Source: Bacillota bacterium (lineage in GTDB: Bacteria; Bacillota; Clostridia; Lachnospirales; Lachnospiraceae). Taken from it: a DNA stretch of 15,829 nt. Positions 1 to 7,041 of this stretch are shown in pieces. A program made the translations under genes and the position numbers. The notes under the pieces are model-generated. The model saw only the letters and a program-made list of their open reading frames with translations. It ran no database searches and was not told where the DNA came from. Location: assembly GCA_023398855.1 (NCBI GenBank), contig JAEWRS010000564.1, positions 1 through 15,829 of the forward strand, given 5' to 3'. Within the stretch, counting starts at the first letter, position 1. Every line of letters starts with the position of its first letter.

Positions 1-234
1 ATTTTAAATCCCAGGGATGGCTATCCATATGAAAACGGGCTTGTGTCCGTTACTATTTTATCAACGCTGTCTGTGGAGGGAGATGGATTGTCAACCACCT
101 GCTTTTCCCTTGGACTTGAAAAGGGAATGGAGCTTTTGGATGGGACAGACGGGGTGTACGGCGTGTTTATCACAGAGGATGGGGAGGTTTATTATTCTCA
201 GGGAGCCAGGGAATTTCTGGCAGCAGAGCCTTAG
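1..234 (+). CDS. apbE: FAD:protein FMN transferase (ApbE family), C-terminal fragment
   Basis: The first 77 codons of the window read open in frame 1 and end at TAG (232-234); the 5' part lies outside the window. The peptide begins INPRDG-like (ILNPRDGYPYENGLVSVTI) and continues with a VEGDGLSTTCFSLGLEKGMEL stretch. This matches the ApbE C-terminal pattern: a 'hIlDPrtGyP' segment, then 'a...aDaLSTa.f.lG', which carries the conserved Asp and Thr involved in Mg2+/FAD binding. ApbE proteins are usually exported lipoproteins that covalently attach FMN to a Thr in flavoproteins such as Rnf or Nqr subunits. Signal peptide and upstream neighbours cannot be seen here, so the target protein is unknown. 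The family call is fairly secure from these two motifs; the gene symbol is by family only. Confidence 0.8.
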   Translation: MLNPRDGYPYENGLVSVTILSTLSVEGDGLSTTCFSLGLEKGMELLDGTDGVYGVFITEDGEVYYSQGAREFLAAEP

Positions 235-240
235 AATCCC

Positions 241-264
241 TTTACAATTTCCTTTCCCTATAAT
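241..264 (+). promoter_or_regulatory. Possible -10 element upstream of the repeat array and gtrA
   Basis: A perfect TATAAT lies at 259-264, between the end of apbE and the repeat array. The only good -35-like hexamer, TTTACA (241-246), is just 12 bp upstream, too close for an ordinary sigma-A promoter, and no hexamer at 16-18 bp fits well. If transcription starts near 271 the whole 51-bp repeat array would lie in the 5' leader of gtrA-yfhO. Weak call. Confidence 0.3.
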
Positions 265-285
265 ACAATAGAGGAAATGTGATTT

Positions 286-456
286 TGGACAGGAAAGAGG
301 AAACACCCTTCGGGCATACCTTTATGTCCAAAGGGCTGGACAGGAAAGAGGAAACACCCTTCGGGTATACCTTTATGTCCAAATGGCTGGACAGGAAAGA
401 GGAAACACCCTTCGGGCATACCTTTATGTCCAAATGGCTGGACAGGAAAGAGGAAA
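286..456. repeat. 51-bp tandem repeat array (3 full copies plus an 18-bp partial)
   Basis: Units occupy 286-336, 337-387 and 388-438, with a truncated copy at 439-456. Unit 1 differs from unit 3 only near its end (AAAGGGC versus AAATGGC). Unit 2 differs from unit 3 only by GGGTAT versus GGGCAT. Each unit begins TGGACAGGAAAGAGGAAA and contains CCCTTCGGG and CCTTTATGTCC. The ends GGACA and TGTCC are complementary, AAAG can pair with CTTT, and C(TTCG)G sits at the apex, so each unit can form an imperfect hairpin in RNA from either strand. The partial copy carries AGGAAAGAGG (444-453), six bases before the gtrA ATG, and is therefore the gtrA ribosome binding site. There are no spacers between units, so it is not a CRISPR. 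Because 51 is a multiple of 3, every open frame through it repeats a 17-residue peptide; I see no evidence that any of these is translated. Confidence 0.9.
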
Positions 457-459
457 TTA

Positions 460-885
460 ATGATCAGAAAAATCTGGGACAAGGTCGTGAGCCGGGAAGT
501 CGTTTCCTATCTGATATTTGGAGTTCTGACGACACTGGTAAACTGGGTTGTCTATTGGTTCTTGGTAAGGACAGGCATCGATTACCGGGCTGCGACAGCG
601 GCTGCGTGGCTGGTTTCCGTCCTGTTTGCTTTTATAGTGAATAAAATCTTTGTATTTCAAAGCCATGACCTGCATCTGAAGGTTATCAAAAAAGAGATTG
701 TCTCGTTTACTGCATGCAGAGCAGTGTCAGGTGTCATGGAGATCGTTCTAATGGTGATAATGGTTTCCTGGCTCGATATGAATGAATATGTAAGCAAAAT
801 ATTGGTATCAGTGGTAGTGGTGATAGCCAATTATGTGTTCAGTAAGGCTTTTATATTCAGTAAGAGAAAGGAAGAACCCCTGTAA
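460..885 (+). CDS. gtrA: GtrA-like membrane protein (putative polyprenyl-phosphate-sugar flippase)
   Basis: The protein has 141 residues and four predicted membrane segments (about 13-36, 44-66, 83-103 and 110-133). It carries two hallmark GtrA-family motifs: NKIFVF after segment 2 (residues 61-66) and NYVFSKAFIF after segment 4 (124-133). Length and topology are typical. GtrA proteins are thought to move undecaprenyl-phosphate-linked sugars across the membrane so that an extracytoplasmic GT-C glycosyltransferase can use them. The ATG at 460 is supported by AGGAAAGAGG six bases upstream, provided by the last partial copy of the 51-bp repeat. The stop is 15 bases before the YfhO-family gene, so the two are almost certainly cotranscribed and work together. 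The sugar and acceptor are unknown. Confidence 0.88.
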   Translation: MIRKIWDKVVSREVVSYLIFGVLTTLVNWVVYWFLVRTGIDYRAATAAAWLVSVLFAFIVNKIFVFQSHDLHLKVIKKEIVSFTACRAVSGVMEIVLMVIMVSWLDMNEYVSKILVSVVVVIANYVFSKAFIFSKRKEEPL

Positions 886-900
886 AGAGAGGTAAATGAA

Positions 901-3786
901 ATGGAACATGATGACGAGATTGAAAAGATATCGAAAGAATTAGAGGATATGCTGCGAATGACATCAGGTGAAAAGGAAAATACAACAGGGGAAATGGACT
1001 TTGGGGGAGAAAACAAAAAGGAAAGAGAGATTTTTGGTCTCAGGAAGGAAAGAGCTAAACAGGAATTTGATCTGGCTTCAGCACCCAGAATCCGTCTTGA
1101 CATTCCTGTTGACGGGATGGAGGAGCTGTACGATGACAGTATGGATTCCGGCGGGAGTTTGGAGCCTTTGATGGAATCGGTACATGAACAGAGTCTTGTG
1201 GAATCTGGTGAAGAACCGGATCAGGAAGCTTATGAAGATGAATTAGAGATAGAACAGGAACAAGGCAACAGAGCGTGGGAGAGGACTGGAGAAAACGTCT
1301 CTGGTCTGGTCAGGTCTTCTGACGGACTTTTGGCGGCATTTTTTGTGCCAATCGTGATTATGGTCATCATATTTGCCCAACGGGGAATTTTCCCCTTTGG
1401 CGAGGAAAGCTTTCTGCGGACCGATATGTATCATCAGTATGCTCCGTTTTTTTCTGAGTTCCGTTATAAACTGACCCACGGGGGAAGCCTTCTGTACAGC
1501 TGGGATGTGGGGATGGGGGTAAATTTTGCGGCCCTTTATGCTTATTATCTGGCAAGCCCTTTAAACTGGCTGCTGATTCTATGCCCGAAAAATTATGTCA
1601 TTGAGTTTATGACGTATATGATTGTCTTGAAGATCGGGTTAAGCGGTCTTTCCTTTTCCTGGTATTTGCGCAGACATAACCATACCAGGGATTTTGGTAT
1701 TGCTTTTTTTGGTATCTTTTATGCTTTGTCCGGATATATGGCGGCTTACAGCTGGAATATTATGTGGTTGGATTGTATCCTTCTTTTTCCTCTCATTATG
1801 CTGGGGCTTGAGCGGCTCATAAAGGAAAAAAAGTGTTTCCTGTATTGCATAACACTGGGGTTATCAATTTTGTCAAATTATTACATATCCATTATGATAT
1901 GTATTTTCATGGTATTTTATTTTGCTGCTCTTCTTATTATAGAAGGCTGGAAATCCTTTAAGGATCTTTTGATCAATACGGGGCTCTTTGCCTTGTATTC
2001 CTTGTTGGCAGGAGGCCTTTCAGCAGTAGTTCTGCTTCCGGAAATTTATGCCCTGCAGTCCACTGCTTCGGGAGATTTTAATTTTCCTCAGACCATCAGC
2101 TCCTATTTTTCCATATTTGATATGATAGCCAGGCACCTTCCTGCGGTGGAGCCGGAAATCGGACTGGATCACTGGCCTAATATCTATTGTGGTGTAGCTG
2201 TTCTCATGTTTTTTTTACTCTACCTGGGATGCAGGCAGATCAGGCAAAGGAAAAAAATCGTAATGTGCTCCATGCTGCTGTTTTTCTTTGCCAGCTTTTC
2301 TGTTAATGTACTGAATTTTATCTGGCATGGGTTTCATTATCCAAACAGCCTGCCATGCAGGCAATCCTTTATTTATGTTTTTCTCATGCTGATGGTGTGT
2401 TATGAAGCATATACTCACTTACATGAGATTCCCTGGAAGCATGTTGTGATGGCCTTTTTTGCTTCTGTGATATTTGTTCTTCTGGCTCAGAAGCTTATAA
2501 CAGATGACGCTTATCATTTTTCTGTTTTTTATGTGGCTATTTTGTTTCTTTCTATATATGCGGGGCTTGTGGGCCTTTATCAGAAGGGAGTCAGCAGGAA
2601 TATGCTGGTGCTGCTGGCCCTTGGTGTAGTTTCCCTGGAAGCTGCGGTGAATACTACGGTTACCAGTGTGACAACCACCAGCCGGGTCAACTATGTTAAG
2701 GATAATGAGGCGTCCTCAGAGCTGACAGAAAGCCTGAGACCCAACACCTCCTTTTACCGGATTGAAAAGATCACACGTAAGACTAAGAATGACGGAGCCT
2801 GGCTTAATTTTCCTACGGTTTCTCTGTTTTCGTCCACAGCGAATGCCGATTTAACGGCATTCTTTAAAAAGATAGGATGCGAAAGTTCTACCAATGCGTA
2901 TAGCATTACAGGAAGCACGCCTTTGGTGGATGCTCTTTTTGCTGTGAAATACGCTCTGTATTCTGAAGAAACAGAGGCTGACGGGGTATCCGTACCGGTT
3001 TCCTCAAAGGATGAAATGTATCTGAAGGAGAACTCCTATGCCTTATCTCTGGGCTTTATGGTTCCTTATGACCTTGAGAACAACTGGCAGCTGGATCAAT
3101 CAAACCCGGCAGAGGTTCAGAATGATTTATCCGTGGTATTGGGTGGCAGTCCAGTGCTTTCTGAAGTACCAAGTGAAATATCAGGAACCAGTTTTACATT
3201 TACTCCGGAGGCGGATGGAGATTATTACGTATATGTCAGCAATAAGAAGGTGGAAAAGGTTAATGCCCAATTAGCAGAGCGGACCAAAAGCTTTGATAAT
3301 ATAAGCCGGGGATATTTACTGGAATTAGGCTATTTAAAAGCCGGGGAAAAAGTAACGTTAAAAAATGATGATAATGATCATGACCTGGTTGCGTCTGCCT
3401 ACCGTTTTCTGCCGGAAGGGCTGGAATCTGTATATAACATTCTGAACAAGAATTCCATGAAGCTCACAAAGTGGACGGATACCCAGATACAAGGGACCGT
3501 GGAAGCCGAAAAAGCAGGGCTGCTCTTTTTGAGTATCCCTTATGATAAAGGCTGGGCAGTAAAGGTTGATGGAAAAGCAGTAGAGCCTTATAAAATATTC
3601 GATACGTTTTTAAGTGTGCATATGACTGCGGGTACCCATGAAATTTCTTTGGAATATATGCCCCAGGGATTGAAAACAGGCGGTATTATAACAGCAGGGA
3701 GTGTGGCTGTTCTGGCGGTACTTGCAGGTATATCCGCTCTAAAAAGAAAAAGGCGCAGGCCCATGCGGGTACATTCTGAAAATTAG
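901..3786 (+). CDS. YfhO-family polytopic membrane protein (putative GT-C glycosyltransferase)
   Basis: The protein has 961 residues. The first ~140 are hydrophilic and strongly acidic, without a signal peptide. Many hydrophobic segments follow, from about residue 143 to 610, then a largely soluble region (about 610-925), one last membrane helix (about 927-947) and a basic tail beginning KRKRRR. After the first helix comes FLRTDMYHQY (171-180), with an Asp in the first outer loop as expected of GT-C enzymes and of the YfhO family. The segment near 880-895 (IPYDKGWAVKVDGKAV) is a typical YfhO C-terminal motif. Bacillus YfhO is known to add sugars to teichoic acids using lipid-linked donors; here the adjacent GtrA is the likely flippase. 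AAAGAGAGG (884-892) eight bases upstream supports the ATG. The acidic N-terminal extension is longer than I expect for the family. Role in surface-polymer glycosylation is inferred. Confidence 0.85.
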   Translation: MEHDDEIEKISKELEDMLRMTSGEKENTTGEMDFGGENKKEREIFGLRKERAKQEFDLASAPRIRLDIPVDGMEELYDDSMDSGGSLEPLMESVHEQSLVESGEEPDQEAYEDELEIEQEQGNRAWERTGENVSGLVRSSDGLLAAFFVPIVIMVIIFAQRGIFPFGEESFLRTDMYHQYAPFFSEFRYKLTHGGSLLYSWDVGMGVNFAALYAYYLASPLNWLLILCPKNYVIEFMTYMIVLKIGLSGLSFSWYLRRHNHTRDFGIAFFGIFYALSGYMAAYSWNIMWLDCILLFPLIMLGLERLIKEKKCFLYCITLGLSILSNYYISIMICIFMVFYFAALLIIEGWKSFKDLLINTGLFALYSLLAGGLSAVVLLPEIYALQSTASGDFNFPQTISSYFSIFDMIARHLPAVEPEIGLDHWPNIYCGVAVLMFFLLYLGCRQIRQRKKIVMCSMLLFFFASFSVNVLNFIWHGFHYPNSLPCRQSFIYVFLMLMVCYEAYTHLHEIPWKHVVMAFFASVIFVLLAQKLITDDAYHFSVFYVAILFLSIYAGLVGLYQKGVSRNMLVLLALGVVSLEAAVNTTVTSVTTTSRVNYVKDNEASSELTESLRPNTSFYRIEKITRKTKNDGAWLNFPTVSLFSSTANADLTAFFKKIGCESSTNAYSITGSTPLVDALFAVKYALYSEETEADGVSVPVSSKDEMYLKENSYALSLGFMVPYDLENNWQLDQSNPAEVQNDLSVVLGGSPVLSEVPSEISGTSFTFTPEADGDYYVYVSNKKVEKVNAQLAERTKSFDNISRGYLLELGYLKAGEKVTLKNDDNDHDLVASAYRFLPEGLESVYNILNKNSMKLTKWTDTQIQGTVEAEKAGLLFLSIPYDKGWAVKVDGKAVEPYKIFDTFLSVHMTAGTHEISLEYMPQGLKTGGIITAGSVAVLAVLAGISALKRKRRRPMRVHSEN

Positions 3787-3818
3787 ACATCCAGGCAGAG
3801 AGTTCCCGGGCATCAGGC

Positions 3819-3869
3819 ATTGTGAAGAGTATCAAGGTCAGAGATTCTGACATTGGAGGTCTTCACAAT
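3819..3869. repeat. Long imperfect hairpin between yfhO-like gene and argH
   Basis: ATTGTGAAGA (3819-3828) and TCTTCACAAT (3860-3869) are perfect 10-bp inverted repeats. Inside them GTCAGA (3837-3842) and TCTGAC (3846-3851) form a second 6-bp stem around a GAT loop, and CAA (3833-3835) can pair with TTG (3853-3855). There is no T-run after the right arm, so this is not a standard terminator. It ends 26 bases before the argH start. It may be an RNA element in the argH leader, a protein-binding palindrome, or a dispersed palindromic repeat. Confidence 0.65.
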
Positions 3870-3895
3870 AATATAGGAAAGAGGAGATTTTAATT

Positions 3896-5269
3896 ATGAA
3901 ACTATGGGGCGGACGCTTCACAAAAGAAACCAATCAGCTGGTTCACAATTTTAATGCATCCATATCATTTGACCAGAAATTCTATCATCAGGATATTGAG
4001 GGCAGCATCGCCCATGTGAAGATGCTGGCAAAACAGGGAATTCTTACGGCTGAAGACAGGGATACGATTGTAAACGGTCTTATGGAGATCCGGAAGGATT
4101 TAGAAAATGGAGATTTGGTGATTACTGCGGAACATGAAGATATTCATTCTTTTGTGGAGGCAGTATTAACTGAGCGGATTGGAGAGGCCGGAAAACGTCT
4201 TCACACGGGACGCAGCCGCAATGACCAGGTGGCTTTGGACATGAAGCTGTATACCCGAGATGAGATTGATGAGCTTTCTTCTCTGGTGAAAGAACTTCTT
4301 AAGGAGCTTTTAACCCTCATGGAAGAGAATCTGGACACCTATATGCCTGGATTCACCCATTTGCAGAAGGCCCAGCCAATTACTCTGGCTCACCACATCG
4401 GCGCTTATTATGAAATGTTTGACAGGGATCGTTCCCGTCTTTCAGATATCGGGAAAAGGATGAATTACTGTCCGCTTGGGTCCGGCGCTCTGGCTGGAAC
4501 CACCTATCCCCTTGACAGAGAATATACAGCAGAGCTGTTAGGCTTTGATGGTCCAACCCTTAACAGCATGGATTCCGTGGCTGACAGAGATTATTTAATT
4601 GAACTTCTGAGTGCCTTGTCAACCATTGCTATGCATTTAAGCAGATTTTGTGAAGAAATTATCATCTGGAATACCAATGAATACCGCTTTGTGGAAATCG
4701 ATGATTCCTACAGCACCGGAAGCAGCATCATGCCACAGAAAAAGAATCCGGACATTGCGGAACTGATCAGAGGTAAGGCTGGCAGGGTCTATGGAGCCCT
4801 GGTTTCCATTCTGACAACAATGAAGGGAATTCCCCTGGCCTATAATAAGGACATGCAGGAGGATAAGGAACTGACCTTTGATGCCATTGATACGGTTAAG
4901 GGGTGTCTTGCTTTGTTTACGGGGATGATTTCTACCATGACATTCCGAAAGGATGTGATGGAGGCCAGTGCAAAAAATGGCTTTACCAATGCAACGGATG
5001 CCGCTGATTATTTGGTAAATCACGGGGTGGCCTTCCGGGATGCCCATGGAATTGTCGGACAGCTGGTGCTCTTTTGCATTGAAAAGGGGATTGCACTGGA
5101 TGACATGAGCCTGGAAGAATTTCAGGCCATCAGCCCTGTGTTTGAGGAAGATATATATGAAGCCATCAGCCTGAAAACTTGTGTGGAAAAAAGAATGACC
5201 ATTGGAGCACCTGGTCAGGAGGCAATGAAAAAGGTTATAGATTTTTACAAGAATAGATTGAAACAATAA
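3896..5269 (+). CDS. argH: Argininosuccinate lyase
   Basis: The 457-residue protein is full length for ArgH, the last step of arginine synthesis (argininosuccinate to arginine plus fumarate), a cytoplasmic homotetramer of the aspartase/fumarase superfamily. It starts MKLWGGRF, as the family does. Signature motifs are HTGRSRND (103-110), THLQKAQP (154-161, with the catalytic-acid-region His155) and [12 protein letters not shown] (275-286), whose second serine (Ser277) corresponds to the catalytic serine of the superfamily. The ATG is preceded by AGGAAAGAGGAG (3875-3886). No other arginine genes are nearby, so it appears to be a lone argH, possibly with its own leader (hairpin at 3819-3869). 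A terminator follows directly. Confidence 0.97.
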   Translation: MKLWGGRFTKETNQLVHNFNASISFDQKFYHQDIEGSIAHVKMLAKQGILTAEDRDTIVNGLMEIRKDLENGDLVITAEHEDIHSFVEAVLTERIGEAGKRLHTGRSRNDQVALDMKLYTRDEIDELSSLVKELLKELLTLMEENLDTYMPGFTHLQKAQPITLAHHIGAYYEMFDRDRSRLSDIGKRMNYCPLGSGALAGTTYPLDREYTAELLGFDGPTLNSMDSVADRDYLIELLSALSTIAMHLSRFCEEIIIWNTNEYRFVEIDDSYSTGSSIMPQKKNPDIAELIRGKAGRVYGALVSILTTMKGIPLAYNKDMQEDKELTFDAIDTVKGCLALFTGMISTMTFRKDVMEASAKNGFTNATDAADYLVNHGVAFRDAHGIVGQLVLFCIEKGIALDDMSLEEFQAISPVFEEDIYEAISLKTCVEKRMTIGAPGQEAMKKVIDFYKNRLKQ

Positions 5270-5272
5270 TAG

Positions 5273-5322
5273 AAAAAAATCAGGAGACATGCCGGGAAAT
5301 CCGGAATGGTCCTGATTTTTTT
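5273..5322. terminator. Bidirectional intrinsic terminator between argH and sdaAA
   Basis: A run of seven A (5273-5279) precedes TCAGGA (5280-5285); TCCTGA (5310-5315) is followed by seven T (5316-5322). An inner CCGG/CCGG stem lies within. The A-run on one side and T-run on the other allow termination of argH on the + strand and of the converging sdaAB-sdaAA operon on the - strand. Confidence 0.88.
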
Positions 5323-5381
5323 ATGTTACTTATTATTTTGTATCGTTAAACCTTGCTTTATAAGAATAGCGAAGGATGCCG

Positions 5382-6278
5382 TTAGGATGATAGGGAGTCA
5401 GGGCCAAAGACCTGTTTGCGAAGCCGGCATCCGGTAGGAGTAGCGGCAAGACCGCCTTCTGAGGTTTCTTTTAAAGAGGAGGACATGAGATGTCCTACCT
5501 GCTTCATAGCCAGGATCACCTCATCTGCTGGGATGGCACTTGTGATACCTGCGCAGGCAAGCTCTGAGGCGGTAAACGCATTGGCAACCCCCATGGCATT
5601 ACGTTTGATGCAGGGAATTTCCACCAGGCCTGCTACCGGATCACACACCAGTCCCATCGTGTTCTTTAAGGCAATGGCACAGCTGTCAGAGACCATTTGG
5701 GGTGTGCCTCCAAAAATTTCTGTAAGAGCAGCAGCAGCCATTGCAGAAGCAGAGCCTACCTCTGCCTGGCATCCGCCTTCCGCACCGGCGATGCTGGCGC
5801 ATTTGGCGATGACCATGCCAATGGCCGATGCTGTGAACAAAGACATGATGATATCGTGTTTTGGAAGATCAAATTCCTCCATCACGGAAATGAGAGCAGC
5901 GGGAATGACTCCGCAGGAACCTGCCGTAGGAGCCGCAACGATCTGACCCATGCAGGAATTATATTCCGTTACGGCCAGAGCCATGCTAATGGCATTGCCC
6001 AACAGATGGCCATAATGGTTCTTTCCCTCATCCACGGCTTTTTTTAATTTAGCGGCAGCTCCTCCGGAAAGCCCGCTGGAAGAGCGGAGGGTTTCGTCCA
6101 TGCCGTCTAAGACTGATTGTTTCATGACTTCAAAGCTGCTTTCCATGGTGGAATATAAGGATTCTTCGGTGGTTTCCATGTCTTCGGCCTGTTGTGCTAT
6201 AACGATTTCCGATATTTTCTTGTTGGAAGCGGAAGCGGCTGACACAAGTTCTTCCACAGAATGATATTTTAATTGCAT
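5382..6278 (-). CDS. sdaAA: L-serine dehydratase, iron-sulfur-dependent, alpha subunit
   Basis: The 298-residue protein is the catalytic alpha chain of the two-subunit, oxygen-sensitive [4Fe-4S] L-serine dehydratase, which deaminates serine to pyruvate and ammonia. It contains AAPTAGSCGVIPAAL (115-129), AEGGCQAEVGSASAM (166-180) and CDPVAGLVEIPCIKRN (212-227). Cys170, Cys212 and Cys223 have the same spacing (42 and 11 residues) as the three cluster ligands of the characterised Legionella enzyme. The start is fixed by AGGAGG a few bases upstream of the ATG on the minus strand. It follows sdaAB by 64 bases, within which lies a strong hairpin. The beta subunit next door completes the enzyme. Confidence 0.95.
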   Translation of the reverse strand: MQLKYHSVEELVSAASASNKKISEIVIAQQAEDMETTEESLYSTMESSFEVMKQSVLDGMDETLRSSSGLSGGAAAKLKKAVDEGKNHYGHLLGNAISMALAVTEYNSCMGQIVAAPTAGSCGVIPAALISVMEEFDLPKHDIIMSLFTASAIGMVIAKCASIAGAEGGCQAEVGSASAMAAAALTEIFGGTPQMVSDSCAIALKNTMGLVCDPVAGLVEIPCIKRNAMGVANAFTASELACAGITSAIPADEVILAMKQVGHLMSSSLKETSEGGLAATPTGCRLRKQVFGPDSLSS

Positions 6279-6303
6279 AGGTTCCTCCTGTTGCGTATGC
6301 CGC

Positions 6304-6345
6304 TGTCACCATATTCTCTTTGCATAGGAAAGAGATATGGTGTCA
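6304..6345 (-). repeat. Intercistronic hairpin between sdaAB and sdaAA
   Basis: On the + strand CACCATATTCTCTTT (6307-6321) is complementary to AAAGAGATATGGTG (6329-6342) except for one bulged T, with a 7-base loop; TG and CA extend the stem at the outer edge to include the sdaAB stop codon. In the minus-strand transcript it begins at the sdaAB stop and ends shortly before the sdaAA ribosome binding site. No T-run follows on the minus strand, so it is more likely an mRNA stability or translation element than a terminator. Confidence 0.7.
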
Positions 6346-7002
6346 GTTTAATTTTAACATAATGGTGTTATATACATGAGGGATGGTTTGGATCTGGGAG
6401 ACCAGTGACTGATCAAAGTCAGAATCCATCTCAATGGTCATGATGGCCAGCCCACGTTTTTCCTGTCTGTTTAAGCGGAAATTGCAGATATTGGCATTGC
6501 CTACGGCCACCAGGTTTGTGACGTGGGCAATGATACCTGGAACATCCTGATGCATAACGATCAAAGTCGTATTCTGCCCGGTAAAATATACTTCCATATC
6601 ATTCACCTTGGTAATGATGATGTTTCCCCCTCCAACAGATGCTCCCTGGACGGAGATACTGTCGCCCGCCTCTGATGTTAGTGTAACAAGGGCTGTATTT
6701 GGATGGGCATTTTCAATGGTGCCTGTGTGGATTGTGATGGAAATCCCCAGCTTATCCGCCGTTTCAAGGCTTGTACGGATTCCGGGGTCCCAGGGGTCCA
6801 GTTTTAAAATTCCCCCTATGATGGCTTTGTCTGTGCCGTGTCCTTTATATGTTTTAGCAAAGGAACCGTGAAACAGGATATCTGCCTTTGCCACAGGAGC
6901 ACCCAGAAGCAAGGTGGCTGTTTTGCCGATACGGGCGGCGCCCGCCGTATGGGAGCTGGAAGGCCCGATCATGACAGGGCCGATAATATCAAATACATTC
7001 AT
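6343..7002 (-). CDS. sdaAB: L-serine dehydratase, iron-sulfur-dependent, beta subunit
   Basis: The 219-residue protein begins MNVFDIIGPVMIGPSSSHT; the GPSSSHT motif (13-19) is characteristic of the serine dehydratase beta domain. The C-terminal part from about residue 146 (TLIVMHQDVPGIIAHVTNLV) is an ACT domain, as in Bacillus-type SdaAB. A GGAG sequence lies about 7 bases upstream of the start on the minus strand. It lies 39 bases downstream of the histidinol-phosphatase-like gene and 64 bases upstream of sdaAA, so the three are probably cotranscribed. It pairs with the alpha chain; whether the ACT domain senses serine here is not shown by the sequence. Confidence 0.95.
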   Translation of the reverse strand: MNVFDIIGPVMIGPSSSHTAGAARIGKTATLLLGAPVAKADILFHGSFAKTYKGHGTDKAIIGGILKLDPWDPGIRTSLETADKLGISITIHTGTIENAHPNTALVTLTSEAGDSISVQGASVGGGNIIITKVNDMEVYFTGQNTTLIVMHQDVPGIIAHVTNLVAVGNANICNFRLNRQEKRGLAIMTIEMDSDFDQSLVSQIQTIPHVYNTIMLKLN

Positions 7003-7041
7003 TGCAATTCTCCAATTCCGTGTAATGTATCATTCCTTCGT

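Noticed and set aside
286..456. CRISPR array
   Set aside because: Units are contiguous with no unique spacers, and no cas genes are near.
279..644. Open frame through the 51-bp repeats coding for a 17-residue repeated peptide
   Set aside because: It begins at a GTG without a ribosome binding site, runs out of frame into gtrA, and the periodicity follows simply from 51 being a multiple of 3; opposite-strand frames show the same.
3787..3895. T-box, riboswitch or ARG box before argH
   Set aside because: The spacer is too short for a T-box, has no recognisable T-box or riboswitch core, and no TGAAT...ATTCA-type box was seen; only the hairpin is supported.
4637..5290. 217-codon minus-strand open frame over argH
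   Set aside because: It is antisense to a clearly conserved gene, runs across the terminator and shows no recognisable protein motif.
5416..5946. 176-codon plus-strand open frame over sdaAA
   Set aside because: It is the complement of a well-supported gene with all its cluster cysteines; there is no ribosome binding site or family resemblance.
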